From contig CALVRF010000012.1 in the NCBI GenBank assembly GCA_944358495.1, positions 1 through 22,080 of the forward strand: 22,080 bases of DNA. The letters are read 5' to 3'. Position 1 is the first letter of the stretch. Every line of letters starts with the position of its first letter. Below are positions 5,588 to 14,450 of this stretch, in pieces. The position numbers were made by a program, and so were the translations under genes. A model generated the notes under the pieces. That model was given only the letters and a program-made list of their open reading frames with translations, ran no database searches and was not told the origin of the DNA. Origin of the DNA: an uncultured Bacilli bacterium (GTDB lineage Bacteria > Bacillota_I > Bacilli_A > RF39 > UBA660).

Positions 5588-7885
5588 TTAAGCGATACTT
5601 TTTTGTGGTAATTCTTTAATATTAAGTGACGTCTTATTATCAATTAAAGCATCGACAATTAAGGTTTCTAATTCATCTTTAATAATTTTACTTATTTTTC
5701 TGGCTCCATATTCTTCATAATTAGATAAATCGACAATTTCATTTATGATTTTATTGGAAATTTTAATATCAATTTTTTCTTTATATTTTTCTTTTAAGGC
5801 TTTTAGTTTTAAGTTAATAATTTTGATAATGTCTTCTTTGGTTAAACTGTTAAAAGTTATGACGTTATCTACCCTATTCATAAAAGGAATGGAAAACTTA
5901 TCATTTAATTTGGTTTGAACTTTTAAATCATTGTTAAAGCCAACATTTATATCGTGAAAACCAACATTAGAAGTCATAATAATAACGACGTTATCGAATC
6001 TAATTATATTAGATTTACTATCTTTTATTTTGCCTTCATCTAATACTTGTAAGAAGAGATTAATAATATCACTATGAGCTTTTTCAATTTCATCTAAAAT
6101 TAAGACGGAATATGGCTTGTTTTTTATTTGTTCTAACACATTAGTATTATCGTCATAGCCCACGTAACCAGGAGGTGCACCAATTATTTTACTGATACTA
6201 TGTGGTTCTTTATATTCACTCATATCTAATTTAATAACGTTTTTGTTACCAACTAAGTTTTCGCCAAATAACTTGGCTAATTCTGTCTTTCCTACCCCCG
6301 AAGGACCGCAAAATAACAATGAATAACATTTATCATTTAAACCTAGTTTTATTTTTTTAGCAATATTACTAACGGCTTTTACTGCTTCATCTTGACCAAT
6401 TAAATTTTGTTTAATGAGTTTTTCTGTTTGTTTAATGATGGCTTTTTTCTCATTTAATAGTTCGTAAATAGGAATGCCAGTTTTACTATTTACGACTTTG
6501 GCCACATCAACTTTAGTTACTTTTTTATAACTCTTGCGATATAAACTAAGTTCTAAATTATTGATTTTATTCATTAATTTAAATTCTTCATTTTTATACA
6601 TGGAAGCTTTGTCAAAATCATTATCGATGATGGCGGCTTTTTTACTAGCAATCACCTTTTGAAGCTGTTTATTATAGTCTTTATATAGCTCCATATTTTT
6701 ACTTTCTTTTAAGCTTGTTTTAGCGCAAACTTCGTCTAAAATATCGATAGCTTTATCGGGCTGATTACGGTTATAAATATATTTTTCGGATAAATTAATA
6801 ATTAAATCGATTATTTCGTCATCGATACTGACGCAGTGATAAGCTTCATAAATTTCTCTTAGATTAAGTAAAATATCTTTAGTGGTTTCTTTTGATGGAG
6901 CTTCGATAATAACTTTTTGGAATCGCCTTTCTAAGGCACTATCTTTTTCGATATACTTTTTATATTCTTCAGTAGTAGTGGCGCCTATACATCTTAAAGT
7001 GCCTCTAGCTAAAGCCGGTTTAAAAATATTAGAGGCATCAATAGCGCCTTCAGCTCCGCCAGCGCCGACTAAGGTATGAACTTCGTCGATGAATAAAATA
7101 ATGTCGGGATTTTCTTCAATTTCTTTTAAAATTTTATGCATTCTATCTTCGAATTCACCACGGTATTTAGTTCCAGCCACACTAGTGGCCATATCTAAAC
7201 TAATAATCCTTTTATTTTTTAAAGCCATTGGAACATCACCGCTAACAATCATTTGGGCCAGTTCTTCGACGATGGCGGTTTTTCCGACGCCAGCTTCACC
7301 AATTAGTAAAGGATTATTTTTAGTGCGTCTCGATAATATTTCCAAAACTCTTTTTATTTCTTTATCTCTACCAGTAACGGGGTCTAATTTACCATCCAAA
7401 GCTTTTTTATTTAAATCGACACCTAATTCTTCTAACAACAGTTTTTTATTTCCTTTTTTATTTACTAATTTATAAGTAAATTCATTATATAAATCATCGA
7501 TATCGATATTCATACCAATTAGAATTCTAATAGCAACGCCCTCTCCCTCTTCTAATAAACTAGAAAATAAGTGATTAACAGTTACATTGCCATTGTTATT
7601 TTCTTTAGCGTCTAAACTAGCATTTTCAATTATTCTTTTTAAAAGAGGAGTATATAAAAAGTATTCACTGGGTTTAGAGCCTTTACCAATTATTTTAATA
7701 ATTTCTTCTTTAAAGATATCATAGGTTAACCCATATTCTTTTAACCTTCTAGTAATATCATTATTGCCTTTTAAAATAGCTAAAAGTAAGTGTTCAGAGG
7801 ATACATATGGATGATTTAATTCTTGCATTTCTTGTTTGGCATTTACTAAAACTTTTCTCGCTTCTTCTTCAAAATTGCTGAACAT
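5588..7885 (-). CDS. clpC: ClpC-type AAA+ ATPase of the Clp protease
   Basis: A cytosolic hexameric unfoldase that feeds proteins to ClpP. At 765 residues it is slightly shorter than typical ClpC. It has an N-terminal Clp repeat domain (about 1-140, starting MFSNFEEEARKVL) and D1 with Walker A GEAGVGKT (196-203) and Walker B ILFIDEVH (263-270). A middle region with a UVR-like stretch (about 425-440) and D2 with GPSGVGKT (527-534), VLILDE (594-599), NRVD (670-673) and sensor-2 GARK (727-730) follow. VGF tripeptides at 641-643 and 648-650 lie where the ClpP-binding loop is expected. The ribosome-binding site is AAAGGAGA. The gene stands alone: ctsR, mcsA and mcsB are not in the window, and I see no CtsR heptad repeats upstream. 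A palindrome TATGTACATA lies 27 bp before the start. Confidence 0.93.
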   Translation of the reverse strand: MFSNFEEEARKVLVNAKQEMQELNHPYVSSEHLLLAILKGNNDITRRLKEYGLTYDIFKEEIIKIIGKGSKPSEYFLYTPLLKRIIENASLDAKENNNGNVTVNHLFSSLLEEGEGVAIRILIGMNIDIDDLYNEFTYKLVNKKGNKKLLLEELGVDLNKKALDGKLDPVTGRDKEIKRVLEILSRRTKNNPLLIGEAGVGKTAIVEELAQMIVSGDVPMALKNKRIISLDMATSVAGTKYRGEFEDRMHKILKEIEENPDIILFIDEVHTLVGAGGAEGAIDASNIFKPALARGTLRCIGATTTEEYKKYIEKDSALERRFQKVIIEAPSKETTKDILLNLREIYEAYHCVSIDDEIIDLIINLSEKYIYNRNQPDKAIDILDEVCAKTSLKESKNMELYKDYNKQLQKVIASKKAAIIDNDFDKASMYKNEEFKLMNKINNLELSLYRKSYKKVTKVDVAKVVNSKTGIPIYELLNEKKAIIKQTEKLIKQNLIGQDEAVKAVSNIAKKIKLGLNDKCYSLLFCGPSGVGKTELAKLFGENLVGNKNVIKLDMSEYKEPHSISKIIGAPPGYVGYDDNTNVLEQIKNKPYSVLILDEIEKAHSDIINLFLQVLDEGKIKDSKSNIIRFDNVVIIMTSNVGFHDINVGFNNDLKVQTKLNDKFSIPFMNRVDNVITFNSLTKEDIIKIINLKLKALKEKYKEKIDIKISNKIINEIVDLSNYEEYGARKISKIIKDELETLIVDALIDNKTSLNIKELPQKSIA

Positions 7886-7996
7886 ATTTATCTCCTTTCA
7901 TTTAATTCTATGTACATAATGAGTAGATATTTTAATTTTTAATCAACAATTTTTTTGAAAAAGAAAAAACTGTTAAATTTGGCAAAAAAATAATGT

Positions 7997-8488
7997 CTAA
8001 CTACTAGGCATTTTACTAATGATATCTTTTATGATTACTTTATTTTTAATATTTTCCACTTCATAGTAATGAGTTTCTCCTATTTTGGCTTTATATAAAA
8101 CCTTGCCTAGTGGGGATGCTAAGGAAACGGCATGCTCATCATTAGAGGCGTCATCTAATAATACAGTAAGCTCTTCACTATCTTCATCTTCATAGATAAT
8201 TTGAATTAAGACTTTATCCCCAATATTAATTTGATTATCAGCTAATATTTCTTTTTGGACAATAACTACATTGGATAAGAATTCCTGATAACCTTTAAGC
8301 CTATCGATTAAGCCTTCTTCTTGCAGGTCTAATTGTTCATAAGTAAAATTATCATGCCAAGTATCGCCTGAGCCATCGTAGGCGGCGGTTATTTTGTTTT
8401 TTGACGTTTCTTTTAACTTTTCTTTTATCTTATTAAATTCTTCGAGTTTTTTGTTATAGCCAGCTTTGGTCATATATATCTTTTCCAC
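7997..8488 (-). CDS. GreA/GreB-family transcription elongation factor
   Basis: Gre factors bind the secondary channel of RNA polymerase and stimulate transcript cleavage in backtracked complexes. The 163 residues give the family architecture: an N-terminal coiled coil (about 1-80) and a C-terminal FKBP-like domain with the signature SPLGKVLYKAKIGE. The tip of the coiled coil reads GSGDTWHDNFTYEQ, where classical GreA has GDLSENAEY. Acidic residues are kept but the tip is altered and one residue longer, so a Gre-like factor with modified activity is possible. I chose the GTG at 8486-8488, which follows AAGGGTGAT at the right distance. Met6 is too far from it. The gene is monocistronic, with an extended -10 promoter at 8520-8528. 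Confidence 0.85.
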   Translation of the reverse strand: MEKIYMTKAGYNKKLEEFNKIKEKLKETSKNKITAAYDGSGDTWHDNFTYEQLDLQEEGLIDRLKGYQEFLSNVVIVQKEILADNQINIGDKVLIQIIYEDEDSEELTVLLDDASNDEHAVSLASPLGKVLYKAKIGETHYYEVENIKNKVIIKDIISKMPSS

Positions 8489-8519
8489 TTAATCACCCTT
8501 TCTTAGATATATTGATATG

Positions 8520-8528
8520 ATTATAGCA
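8520..8528 (-). promoter_or_regulatory. Extended -10 promoter of the Gre gene
   Basis: TGCTATAAT on the minus strand with no good -35 (T-rich sequence at that distance), about 30 bp before the GTG start. Confidence 0.6.
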
Positions 8529-8560
8529 TATTTTCTTTATTTTTAAAAAATATTTTTATA

Positions 8561-8588
8561 AAAACCTCAGCCAATATGGTGAGGTTTT
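8561..8588 (-). terminator. Terminator overlapping the stop of the membrane-protein gene
   Basis: A 9-bp stem AAAACCTCA/TGAGGTTTT (8561-8569 and 8580-8588) with a 10-nt loop, followed on the minus strand by a T-rich tail. The stop codon at 8587-8589 lies inside the stem. Confidence 0.85.
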
Positions 8589-9852
8589 ACATAGTATATA
8601 ATCTTTTAATATTTCTAATGGCTTTTATTGTTTTATCTAAATTGACAATAACTAAATTGGTGATTAGCTCTTGTGGTTCGTTTTTAGTTTCAGTTTTTGG
8701 TTCTAAAACCTGAGGAATAGGCTCTGGTTTTAATGGAGCTTTTTCTACTTTTGGTTTGGTTTCTATTTTAGGAGTGGGAACTATATCTTTTGGAGTCTCG
8801 AAAATTTCAGGCGTTATGATATTTTCAGATTTTATAGCCGGCTTGTCTGTTGGCGTTATATTTTCTGGTTTTGGGGGTTCCATTACTGGATTTAAAGGTT
8901 TTACAAATTTATTTTCTGATTGTTTAACTATTTGATTAGTTTCTGGTTTGATTTCCCCTACTTTATTTTGAGGTTTTTCATTTTCTATAGGGGCCGTTTT
9001 AACGAACTTATTGATTTCTTTAGGGGCAAAAGTATTAATAACTGGCGGCATTTTAAATGGTTCGTTTTTACTTTGACCAATTTTAATAACATTTTGTCTA
9101 TTTTCTTCGCTGATGGCATCAACTAAACTAATAGGTTTAATCTTCTCTTTTTCAATTAAACTTTTATCAAGTGGGGCTTGTTTTTCTAATTTGGGTTCAT
9201 ATTTTTTATTAGCTGTTTCAAATAACATTTCCGGAGCATCAGAATTTAATTCTTTAGCTTTTTCGATATTGCGGTAAACCTTTTCTTCATTATCTTTGGC
9301 ATCTAATTTTTCGGTTATTTTTTCAATGGCAGTAAATATTAATACGCCAAGTATTTGAAGTGCAAATGTGCCCATTAAAAGTTGCATTAAGGTTAAAACA
9401 TCATTACTAGAGTATAAAGCATTTTCTTCGTAGATGTCAATGTTATTTGCTTGAACGACTACTAAAATCAAGCAAAAAATGGTTTGGATAATAGCAAAAC
9501 CAGTTATATTAATTACTTTATTTACTTTCAGCATTTTCTTTCTGAAAAAAGTAATTAACGTAATAATAGCTGAAGCAACGACAACAATAAATAAAGTAAT
9601 AAAGTTTGGAAAATACAAAACCATAAATAAGCCATCTATCATATTATCAAGTAAAGCAAATAATGTGGTGTTGCCGACAAATAAAACGATTAGAATGATG
9701 GCTATGTAAATGGCAATAATAAATTTTTTAGTAATTTTTTTATTTAAAGCGATAATAACCACTGGAGACAATAGTAAAAGAATAAAAAGAGGGTGGGCCA
9801 AAATATTACTACCTAAAACACCTAATTTTTCAAAAAAACTTAGTTGTTCCAT
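8587..9852 (-). CDS. Five-helix membrane protein with long Pro/Lys/Glu-rich cytoplasmic tail
   Basis: I do not recognise a named family. The N-terminal 180 residues contain about five membrane helices (roughly 21-36, 43-59, 77-102, 113-134, 155-176). Residues 180-390 are a low-complexity tail rich in Pro, Lys and Glu, with a repeated NKFVK motif. The last 27 residues (from ELITNLVIVNL to KRLYTM) look like an ordered amphipathic helix. Such a layout suggests a tethered C-terminal interaction module. I chose the ATG at 9852, about 10 nt after AAGGAAG. The GTG at 9861 is too close to that site. It starts 16 bp after the flippase stop and is probably in its operon, so a role in cell-envelope assembly is plausible but unproven. 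Confidence 0.8.
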   Translation of the reverse strand: MEQLSFFEKLGVLGSNILAHPLFILLLLSPVVIIALNKKITKKFIIAIYIAIILIVLFVGNTTLFALLDNMIDGLFMVLYFPNFITLFIVVVASAIITLITFFRKKMLKVNKVINITGFAIIQTIFCLILVVVQANNIDIYEENALYSSNDVLTLMQLLMGTFALQILGVLIFTAIEKITEKLDAKDNEEKVYRNIEKAKELNSDAPEMLFETANKKYEPKLEKQAPLDKSLIEKEKIKPISLVDAISEENRQNVIKIGQSKNEPFKMPPVINTFAPKEINKFVKTAPIENEKPQNKVGEIKPETNQIVKQSENKFVKPLNPVMEPPKPENITPTDKPAIKSENIITPEIFETPKDIVPTPKIETKPKVEKAPLKPEPIPQVLEPKTETKNEPQELITNLVIVNLDKTIKAIRNIKRLYTM

Positions 9853-9868
9853 AATTCTCACTTCCTTT

Positions 9869-11518
9869 TTATTTCTTTTTTACTAATTTTCCTTTGATTT
9901 TTATTAAAACATTTTTAACTGCATCTTTTCCTAAAATTTCATCGATAGTTTTAGACTTATAAGCGACGATAAAGTAAATAACTATACCTATTATACCATA
10001 TAATATTAATTGTAAAATAGCTAGCATTCTCGATGAAGTAACATTTGGAATAAATAGATTTAAAATTGATAAACTAACAACCATAATTAAAGTACATAAA
10101 ATTACTTTTATTAAAGTTCTTATAGATTTTAAATAACTAATATTTGTTTTCTTTTTAACGACATGTAATAAGAACAAACTCGCACTAGTATCAATAAGCA
10201 TATTTAAAATAATTGGAGCATAATAAGCTTCTAGTCCAATGGTGTTAAATAAATGCATGAATGGCACGTTTAGACAAATTTTGGCTAAAACAGAGCCACC
10301 TAGGGCAATAATAGTTTCTTTGGTGTTGTTCATGGTTTGATTAGTATTAACCATTACCGAGCAAATGGATAATGGAATTTGCGATAAAATTAAGATTCTA
10401 AAAATAGAAATATTTAATTCATCATAACCATAGAACACGGTCCAGACATCAGAGGCCATAAAGCTAATACCAACGGCTAATGGTACTGTAACTAATAATA
10501 AAGTTTGAATAGCTTGATTAATTTTAAAGTTAACTTCTTTATAGTTTTTTACCGCATAGGCGGAAGCGATTGTTGGGATTAAACTCATAATAATACCGGT
10601 AGATATAGACATGACAATCATATTAAGCTTAGAACCCCAAGTAGCTAAAACACTTAAAACATTTTCACTGATAGCGGTTGTATAACCTAAGTTAACTAAC
10701 GATTTAACGACAGTAAAGACGTCAACCATAGTAAAGGCTGATTGTAAAACGGAAATTATGACAAATGGTAAGGCATAGACAATGATTTTTTTCGCAATCT
10801 CTTTAGTGCCTATTTTGGCTTCAGCTACTGTTTTTTTAGCATTACGGTTTAATTCTTTTTTATTTTTTCTTATTTTATCATAAACATAGAAATAAGCAAC
10901 TAAAGCACCGACAGTGGCTCCAAAAACGGCAATACCAACAGCGGTAGTGATACTAGCATTAAAGACTTTTAAGGCTAAGAAACTACCGGCAATAATGACG
11001 ATAACTCTAATTATTTGCTCTAAAATATTAGCTATCGATGATACTTGCATAATCTTATGGCCTTGTAAATAACCTTTAGACACGCTTAAAAACGGAACTA
11101 CTAAAATAGCGGTGGCAATTACTCTAATTACCATAGTTACATCTTCAATTGAATTTCCACCAGTAACATCACCAATAATTAAATAAGCTATTTGCGGAGC
11201 AAAAATAAATAAGATAAGAAAAACAACAACACCTAAAACACCGATTATTTTTAAACCGATTTTAAAGGTTTGTTCTTTAGTATGAAAATATTTTAAACTA
11301 TTATATTCACTAATAACTTTACTCATAGCTACAGGGATACCACTGGTTGCTAAATTTAAAAACATATTATAAATGGAATAAGCATAACTATACAAGGCCC
11401 CTCCTTGCACCCCAATAATTGCATAAAAGGGAATGACATATAAAAGACCAATAATTTTACAAATGACAATTCCGATTGTTGAAATAGCAGCTCCCGCTAG
11501 AAAGCTATTTTTTTTCAT
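9869..11518 (-). CDS. MOP-superfamily flippase, YtgP/SpoVB/MurJ-like
   Basis: A polytopic membrane protein of 549 residues with about 14 predicted membrane helices. Its start, MKKNSFLAGAAISTIGIVICKIIGLLYVIPFYAIIG, written here in overlap as MKKNSFLAGAAI and ICKIIGLLYVIPFY, is typical of the YtgP/SpoVB branch of the polysaccharide-export/MurJ family, which flips lipid-linked wall precursors such as lipid II. Other visible features are SGIPVAMSK and the basic loop around KIRKNKKELNRNAKK. The longest ORF begins 42 codons upstream (11644), but that extension is antisense-frame sequence over the small gene 11529-11699. The ATG at 11518 follows AGGGTGAAG. With the D-Asp operon and M23 genes it shows an active peptidoglycan pathway. 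Whether it is the lipid II flippase or a second paralogue cannot be told here. Confidence 0.88.
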   Translation of the reverse strand: MKKNSFLAGAAISTIGIVICKIIGLLYVIPFYAIIGVQGGALYSYAYSIYNMFLNLATSGIPVAMSKVISEYNSLKYFHTKEQTFKIGLKIIGVLGVVVFLILFIFAPQIAYLIIGDVTGGNSIEDVTMVIRVIATAILVVPFLSVSKGYLQGHKIMQVSSIANILEQIIRVIVIIAGSFLALKVFNASITTAVGIAVFGATVGALVAYFYVYDKIRKNKKELNRNAKKTVAEAKIGTKEIAKKIIVYALPFVIISVLQSAFTMVDVFTVVKSLVNLGYTTAISENVLSVLATWGSKLNMIVMSISTGIIMSLIPTIASAYAVKNYKEVNFKINQAIQTLLLVTVPLAVGISFMASDVWTVFYGYDELNISIFRILILSQIPLSICSVMVNTNQTMNNTKETIIALGGSVLAKICLNVPFMHLFNTIGLEAYYAPIILNMLIDTSASLFLLHVVKKKTNISYLKSIRTLIKVILCTLIMVVSLSILNLFIPNVTSSRMLAILQLILYGIIGIVIYFIVAYKSKTIDEILGKDAVKNVLIKIKGKLVKKK

Positions 11519-11528
11519 ATACTTCACC

Positions 11529-11699
11529 CTATCTATAAACGATAAGTGCGGAAAAACAAAATATTTGTTCTTCGGCAAACATACTATTACTAACCGCAAA
11601 ATGAATATCGATGATTTCAGGTTCATTTTCTTCGATAAATTCATTTATGGCTTTTTCTAAATCTTTTTCATGACTTTCGTCAAATACTTTTACTTTCAT
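11529..11699 (-). CDS. Cse60-like small protein, 56 aa
   Basis: A small gene with ATG at 11697-11699, ribosome-binding site AGGTGA about 5 nt upstream, and TAG at 11529-11531, 10 bp before the flippase start. The protein begins MKVKVFDESHEKDLEKAINEF and has EEQIFCFSALIVYR at its end; this matches my memory of the Cse60 (sporulation, sigma-E-controlled in Bacillus) family, including length. The family is also present in organisms that do not sporulate, so the name does not imply a spore role. It is cytosolic and acidic. Upstream there is a TATAAT (11716-11721), with TTGACA at 21 bp (11743-11748), too far for a standard promoter. It is probably co-transcribed with the flippase and membrane-protein genes. 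Confidence 0.8.
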   Translation of the reverse strand: MKVKVFDESHEKDLEKAINEFIEENEPEIIDIHFAVSNSMFAEEQIFCFSALIVYR

Positions 11700-11749
11700 T
11701 ATATCACCTTTTTTAATTATAACGAAATAAAATAGGTGTTTTTGTCAAA

Positions 11750-11771
11750 AAAGGAGTACATCTACTCCTTT
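11750..11771 (-). terminator. Terminator of the first M23 gene
   Basis: A perfect 9-bp stem AAAGGAGTA/TACTCCTTT (11750-11758 and 11763-11771) with loop CATC, followed by six T on the minus strand. Confidence 0.88.
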
Positions 11772-11774
11772 AAA

Positions 11775-13031
11775 TTAACGGCTATAAAACCATTTTTGCT
11801 CGCCCGGAAGTTGTGGAAGCCAGTTCCTTGGGTCCATATGTGGTCCTCTACTCAAGGTAAAGAAATCTCTTAAATAACGGCCTTTAAATAATTTAAAATC
11901 TAAATGCGAGCCAGTTGAGCAACTATCGTAACTAGGATTACCACCTTGGGTTCCAATTTGGGTCGTATAATAAACAGTTTGACCAACGGATACCGTAACG
12001 GTTTTTAAATGGTAATAAACAGTGGTATAGTCTTGACCGTTGACATTGTGCAGGATATAAACAATATTTTTCCCGCAAGATTGATTTCGAGAAATGGTAA
12101 TTACCGTACCAGTGGTAATCGCATAAACAGGAGCTCCTTCATAATTAGTAATATCAATAGCATTATGACTATTACCATAATAATTTTGGGTTACTTTTCC
12201 TTTAGTAAGTGGAATATAAAAGCCACTGCTTCCACCACCAGTAACACTACCACTACTAGAGCCACCTGAACTACCACTAGATGAACTACCACCTGATGAA
12301 CCACTATTAGATGAGCTGTTATTAGATGAACCACCTGTGGTAATTTTTGGCGGATTAAGTCTAGCTTCACAAGTAGCCATATCCTCATTTCCCTGACATT
12401 TCATTTCTTTTAGAGTATTAATATAATTCATAAGGTTATCGTATTCCGCTTGAGCGGTTTGAACATTATCGTTAAGTTCATCGATTTGCTTCGATAATTT
12501 ATTGATTAATTCTTGCAATTCTTTATTTTTCGCGGTTAACTCTTGCTGGCTAGTGGCTAGTTCTTTTTGTTTAGTTTCTTGCTCTTTAACGGAATTATTA
12601 TATTCTTCCATTAAATTAACATTATAATCAGAAAGTTGTTCGGCAACTGAAATACGATAAATAAAATCGGTAAAGTCTTTAGCGCCGAAAATATATTCTA
12701 AATAAGATGACTGGCCATTGGTTAATTGGACGAAAGACATAATTTGTTTTATTTCATCATCTTTCTGACCGATAGAATCTTCTAAATCTTTAATATCATT
12801 TTCTAAAGTATCTATTTGGGTTTCTAAATTACTGATATCTTTAGTAACAGCGTCTTTTTCGGCTAAGGCTTCTTTCTTTTCTTCTTCGGTCATTTGCTTT
12901 TTCTCGGTGGCGGCCCTTTCTTCTTCTAACTTAGCTTCCGCCTCGGCGATATATTCATCTAAAGTTTGGGCATTTCCCATCAAGGGAAAACAAAGTAAAA
13001 CAATTATTAAACTTAGGCATATTTTCTTCAT
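11775..13031 (-). CDS. Secreted coiled-coil M23 (LytM) peptidase paralogue A, HxD variant
   Basis: A peptidoglycan-hydrolase-like protein of 418 residues. It has a signal peptide (about 1-21), a long PcsB/EnvC-like coiled coil (about 25-205), a Cys pair (212 and 221), a Ser/Gly-rich linker (about 231-269), and an M23 domain starting FYIPLTKGKVTQNY. Zinc ligands H289 and D293 (HNAID) and the catalytic His of YYHLKT (H341) are present. The closing HxH is H376-L-D378: the third zinc ligand is Asp. Further Cys at 319 and 371 may form a disulfide. It is one of three tandem paralogues and is closest to copy C (14449-15651). Activity on glycine- or D-Asn-containing crossbridges is possible but not shown. 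The start ATG has a weak ribosome-binding site GAAGTGATT. Confidence 0.88.
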   Translation of the reverse strand: MKKICLSLIIVLLCFPLMGNAQTLDEYIAEAEAKLEEERAATEKKQMTEEEKKEALAEKDAVTKDISNLETQIDTLENDIKDLEDSIGQKDDEIKQIMSFVQLTNGQSSYLEYIFGAKDFTDFIYRISVAEQLSDYNVNLMEEYNNSVKEQETKQKELATSQQELTAKNKELQELINKLSKQIDELNDNVQTAQAEYDNLMNYINTLKEMKCQGNEDMATCEARLNPPKITTGGSSNNSSSNSGSSGGSSSSGSSGGSSSGSVTGGGSSGFYIPLTKGKVTQNYYGNSHNAIDITNYEGAPVYAITTGTVITISRNQSCGKNIVYILHNVNGQDYTTVYYHLKTVTVSVGQTVYYTTQIGTQGGNPSYDSCSTGSHLDFKLFKGRYLRDFFTLSRGPHMDPRNWLPQLPGEQKWFYSR

Positions 13032-13068
13032 TGAATCACTTCTTTCATACGGCTTATTTATTAACTAT

Positions 13069-13077
13069 ATTATATCA
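13069..13077 (-). promoter_or_regulatory. Extended -10 promoter of M23 paralogue A
   Basis: TGATATAAT on the minus strand, 38 bp before the ATG, with only a weak TTATAG at the -35 distance. Confidence 0.6.
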
Positions 13078-13118
13078 TTTTCCAGTCTAAACTATAAAAC
13101 TATTTATATGGTAAAAAA

Positions 13119-13140
13119 GACTTTAGTGTAAACTAAAGTC
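13119..13140 (-). terminator. Terminator of M23 paralogue B
   Basis: A perfect 9-bp stem GACTTTAGT/ACTAAAGTC (13119-13127 and 13132-13140), 4-nt loop, then six T on the minus strand. Confidence 0.88.
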
Positions 13141-13145
13141 AAAAA

Positions 13146-14351
13146 TTAACGATGGCTAAAGTAGGCACCTTCACTTGGGATTTGCGGAGCGATGGTTCTT
13201 GGATTAATACGTCCACTATTAGGGTTTCCACCGCGTGCTACTCTATTTTCCCAGCTATTGCCGGCATTATCAAATAAATTCAAATGAACATGGATACCGC
13301 CAGAGCATTGGTCACCAGTATTACGTCCAGCCATAGAACCAATTTTAGTAGTATAAGAAACATACTGTCCAACACTTACTGACCAACTAGAAAGGTGCCA
13401 ATAAGAAGTAATGTATGAATGGCCATTAATGTTATGTTTAACATATACTATATGATTTCCACAGCTAGGGTTATAATCTAACAAAATGACCTGTCCATCG
13501 GCAATCGGATAAACAGTATCACCGGATGTACTATTGGAAAAATCAATACCGGTATGATTTTCACCACCCCCGTATGAACGCCAACCATAGTCACTAGTAA
13601 CATAACCTTTAGCGATTGGCATGTAAGTACCATTAACACTTGCTAAATTCCCACTGCTGCTAATACGGTTTTGGCAGCTAGTTACAGTATCACTACCACT
13701 ACATCCTCTTTGTTTCATACTGTTAATTAAGTTAATTTGCGTTTTATATTCTTGGTCTTTACTAATCATTCCTGATTGGAGAGTTTCGATTTCTTGATTG
13801 AGTTTTGCTTCTAAAACTGTGAGTTCTTGTTGTTTCTTGGAAAGCTCTGTTTGTTTATTAGTTAATTCTACTTGTTTTTCACCTAGTTCTTTAACATCAG
13901 CATTGTATTCTTTAATTAATTTATCATTATAATCAGAAAGCTGTTCGGCAACGGATACTCGATAAATAAAATCGGTAAAGCTACTAGCTCCAAAAGCGTA
14001 TTCTAAATAAGCCGATTCACCGTTGGAAACTTGAACAAATTTCATAATTTCTTTTATTTCATCGTCTTTTGTTTCTATCGATTCTTGCAAATCTTCTATT
14101 TCCTTTTCAATATTGTCTAGTTCAGTATTAAGACTATTAATTTCACTTTCAACTTCAGTCTTTTCCGCAGTAGCTTTATCGCGTTCAGCTTCGGTAAGGG
14201 CTTTTTGGCTTTTGGCTTCGTTATAAGCTGCTCTATTAGCTTTGGCCTGAGCTTCTAATTCGTTTAAAGTCAATTCTTTAGCCGAAATATTAGAAAATGA
14301 AAATAAAAAACTAAACAGCATAACTAATGATAAACTAACTATTTTCTTCAT
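13146..14351 (-). CDS. Secreted coiled-coil M23 (LytM) peptidase paralogue B, canonical site
   Basis: The 401-residue protein has a signal peptide (about 1-24), a coiled coil (about 28-215), the Cys pair 217/226, and a short linker without the Ser/Gly expansion of copy A. An M23 domain begins at about 243. All classical residues are present: H266 and D270 (HTGID), H319 (YWHLSS), and H354-V-H356 (GIHVHLNLF). This is therefore the copy most likely to be a working zinc endopeptidase on peptidoglycan. Cys297 and Cys349 match the other conserved Cys pair. It ends in AYFSHR, where copies A and C end in FYSR. It has its own promoter and terminator. Confidence 0.9.
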   Translation of the reverse strand: MKKIVSLSLVMLFSFLFSFSNISAKELTLNELEAQAKANRAAYNEAKSQKALTEAERDKATAEKTEVESEINSLNTELDNIEKEIEDLQESIETKDDEIKEIMKFVQVSNGESAYLEYAFGASSFTDFIYRVSVAEQLSDYNDKLIKEYNADVKELGEKQVELTNKQTELSKKQQELTVLEAKLNQEIETLQSGMISKDQEYKTQINLINSMKQRGCSGSDTVTSCQNRISSSGNLASVNGTYMPIAKGYVTSDYGWRSYGGGENHTGIDFSNSTSGDTVYPIADGQVILLDYNPSCGNHIVYVKHNINGHSYITSYWHLSSWSVSVGQYVSYTTKIGSMAGRNTGDQCSGGIHVHLNLFDNAGNSWENRVARGGNPNSGRINPRTIAPQIPSEGAYFSHR

Positions 14352-14383
14352 AATATACCTCTTACTCCTTTATATCCTATAAC

Positions 14384-14392
14384 ATTATACCA
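14384..14392 (-). promoter_or_regulatory. Extended -10 promoter of M23 paralogue B
   Basis: TGGTATAAT on the minus strand, with TTTGTA 17 bp upstream as a partial -35. The ATG is 33 bp downstream, preceded by AAGGAG at some distance. Confidence 0.65.
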
Positions 14393-14429
14393 TGTTTTTG
14401 TGATAATACAAATGGAAATTTTGCAAAAA

Positions 14430-14450
14430 AAAGGAAAGTTAATTTCCTTT
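14430..14450 (-). terminator. Terminator overlapping the stop of M23 paralogue C
   Basis: An 8-bp stem AAAGGAAA/TTTCCTTT (14430-14437 and 14443-14450), 5-nt loop, then eight T on the minus strand. The stop codon 14449-14451 begins in the stem. Confidence 0.82.

Noticed and set aside
7886..7996. CtsR operator upstream of clpC
   Set aside because: No tandem GGTCAAA-type heptads are visible, and no clear promoter either.
11519..11644. 42-codon N-terminal extension of the flippase
   Set aside because: It overlaps the Cse60-like gene in another frame; the ATG at 11518 has a proper ribosome-binding site and gives the family-typical start.
12191..12388. 65-aa minus-strand ORF rich in Val, Leu and His
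   Set aside because: It is the alternative-frame reading of the Ser/Gly-repeat linker of M23 paralogue A.
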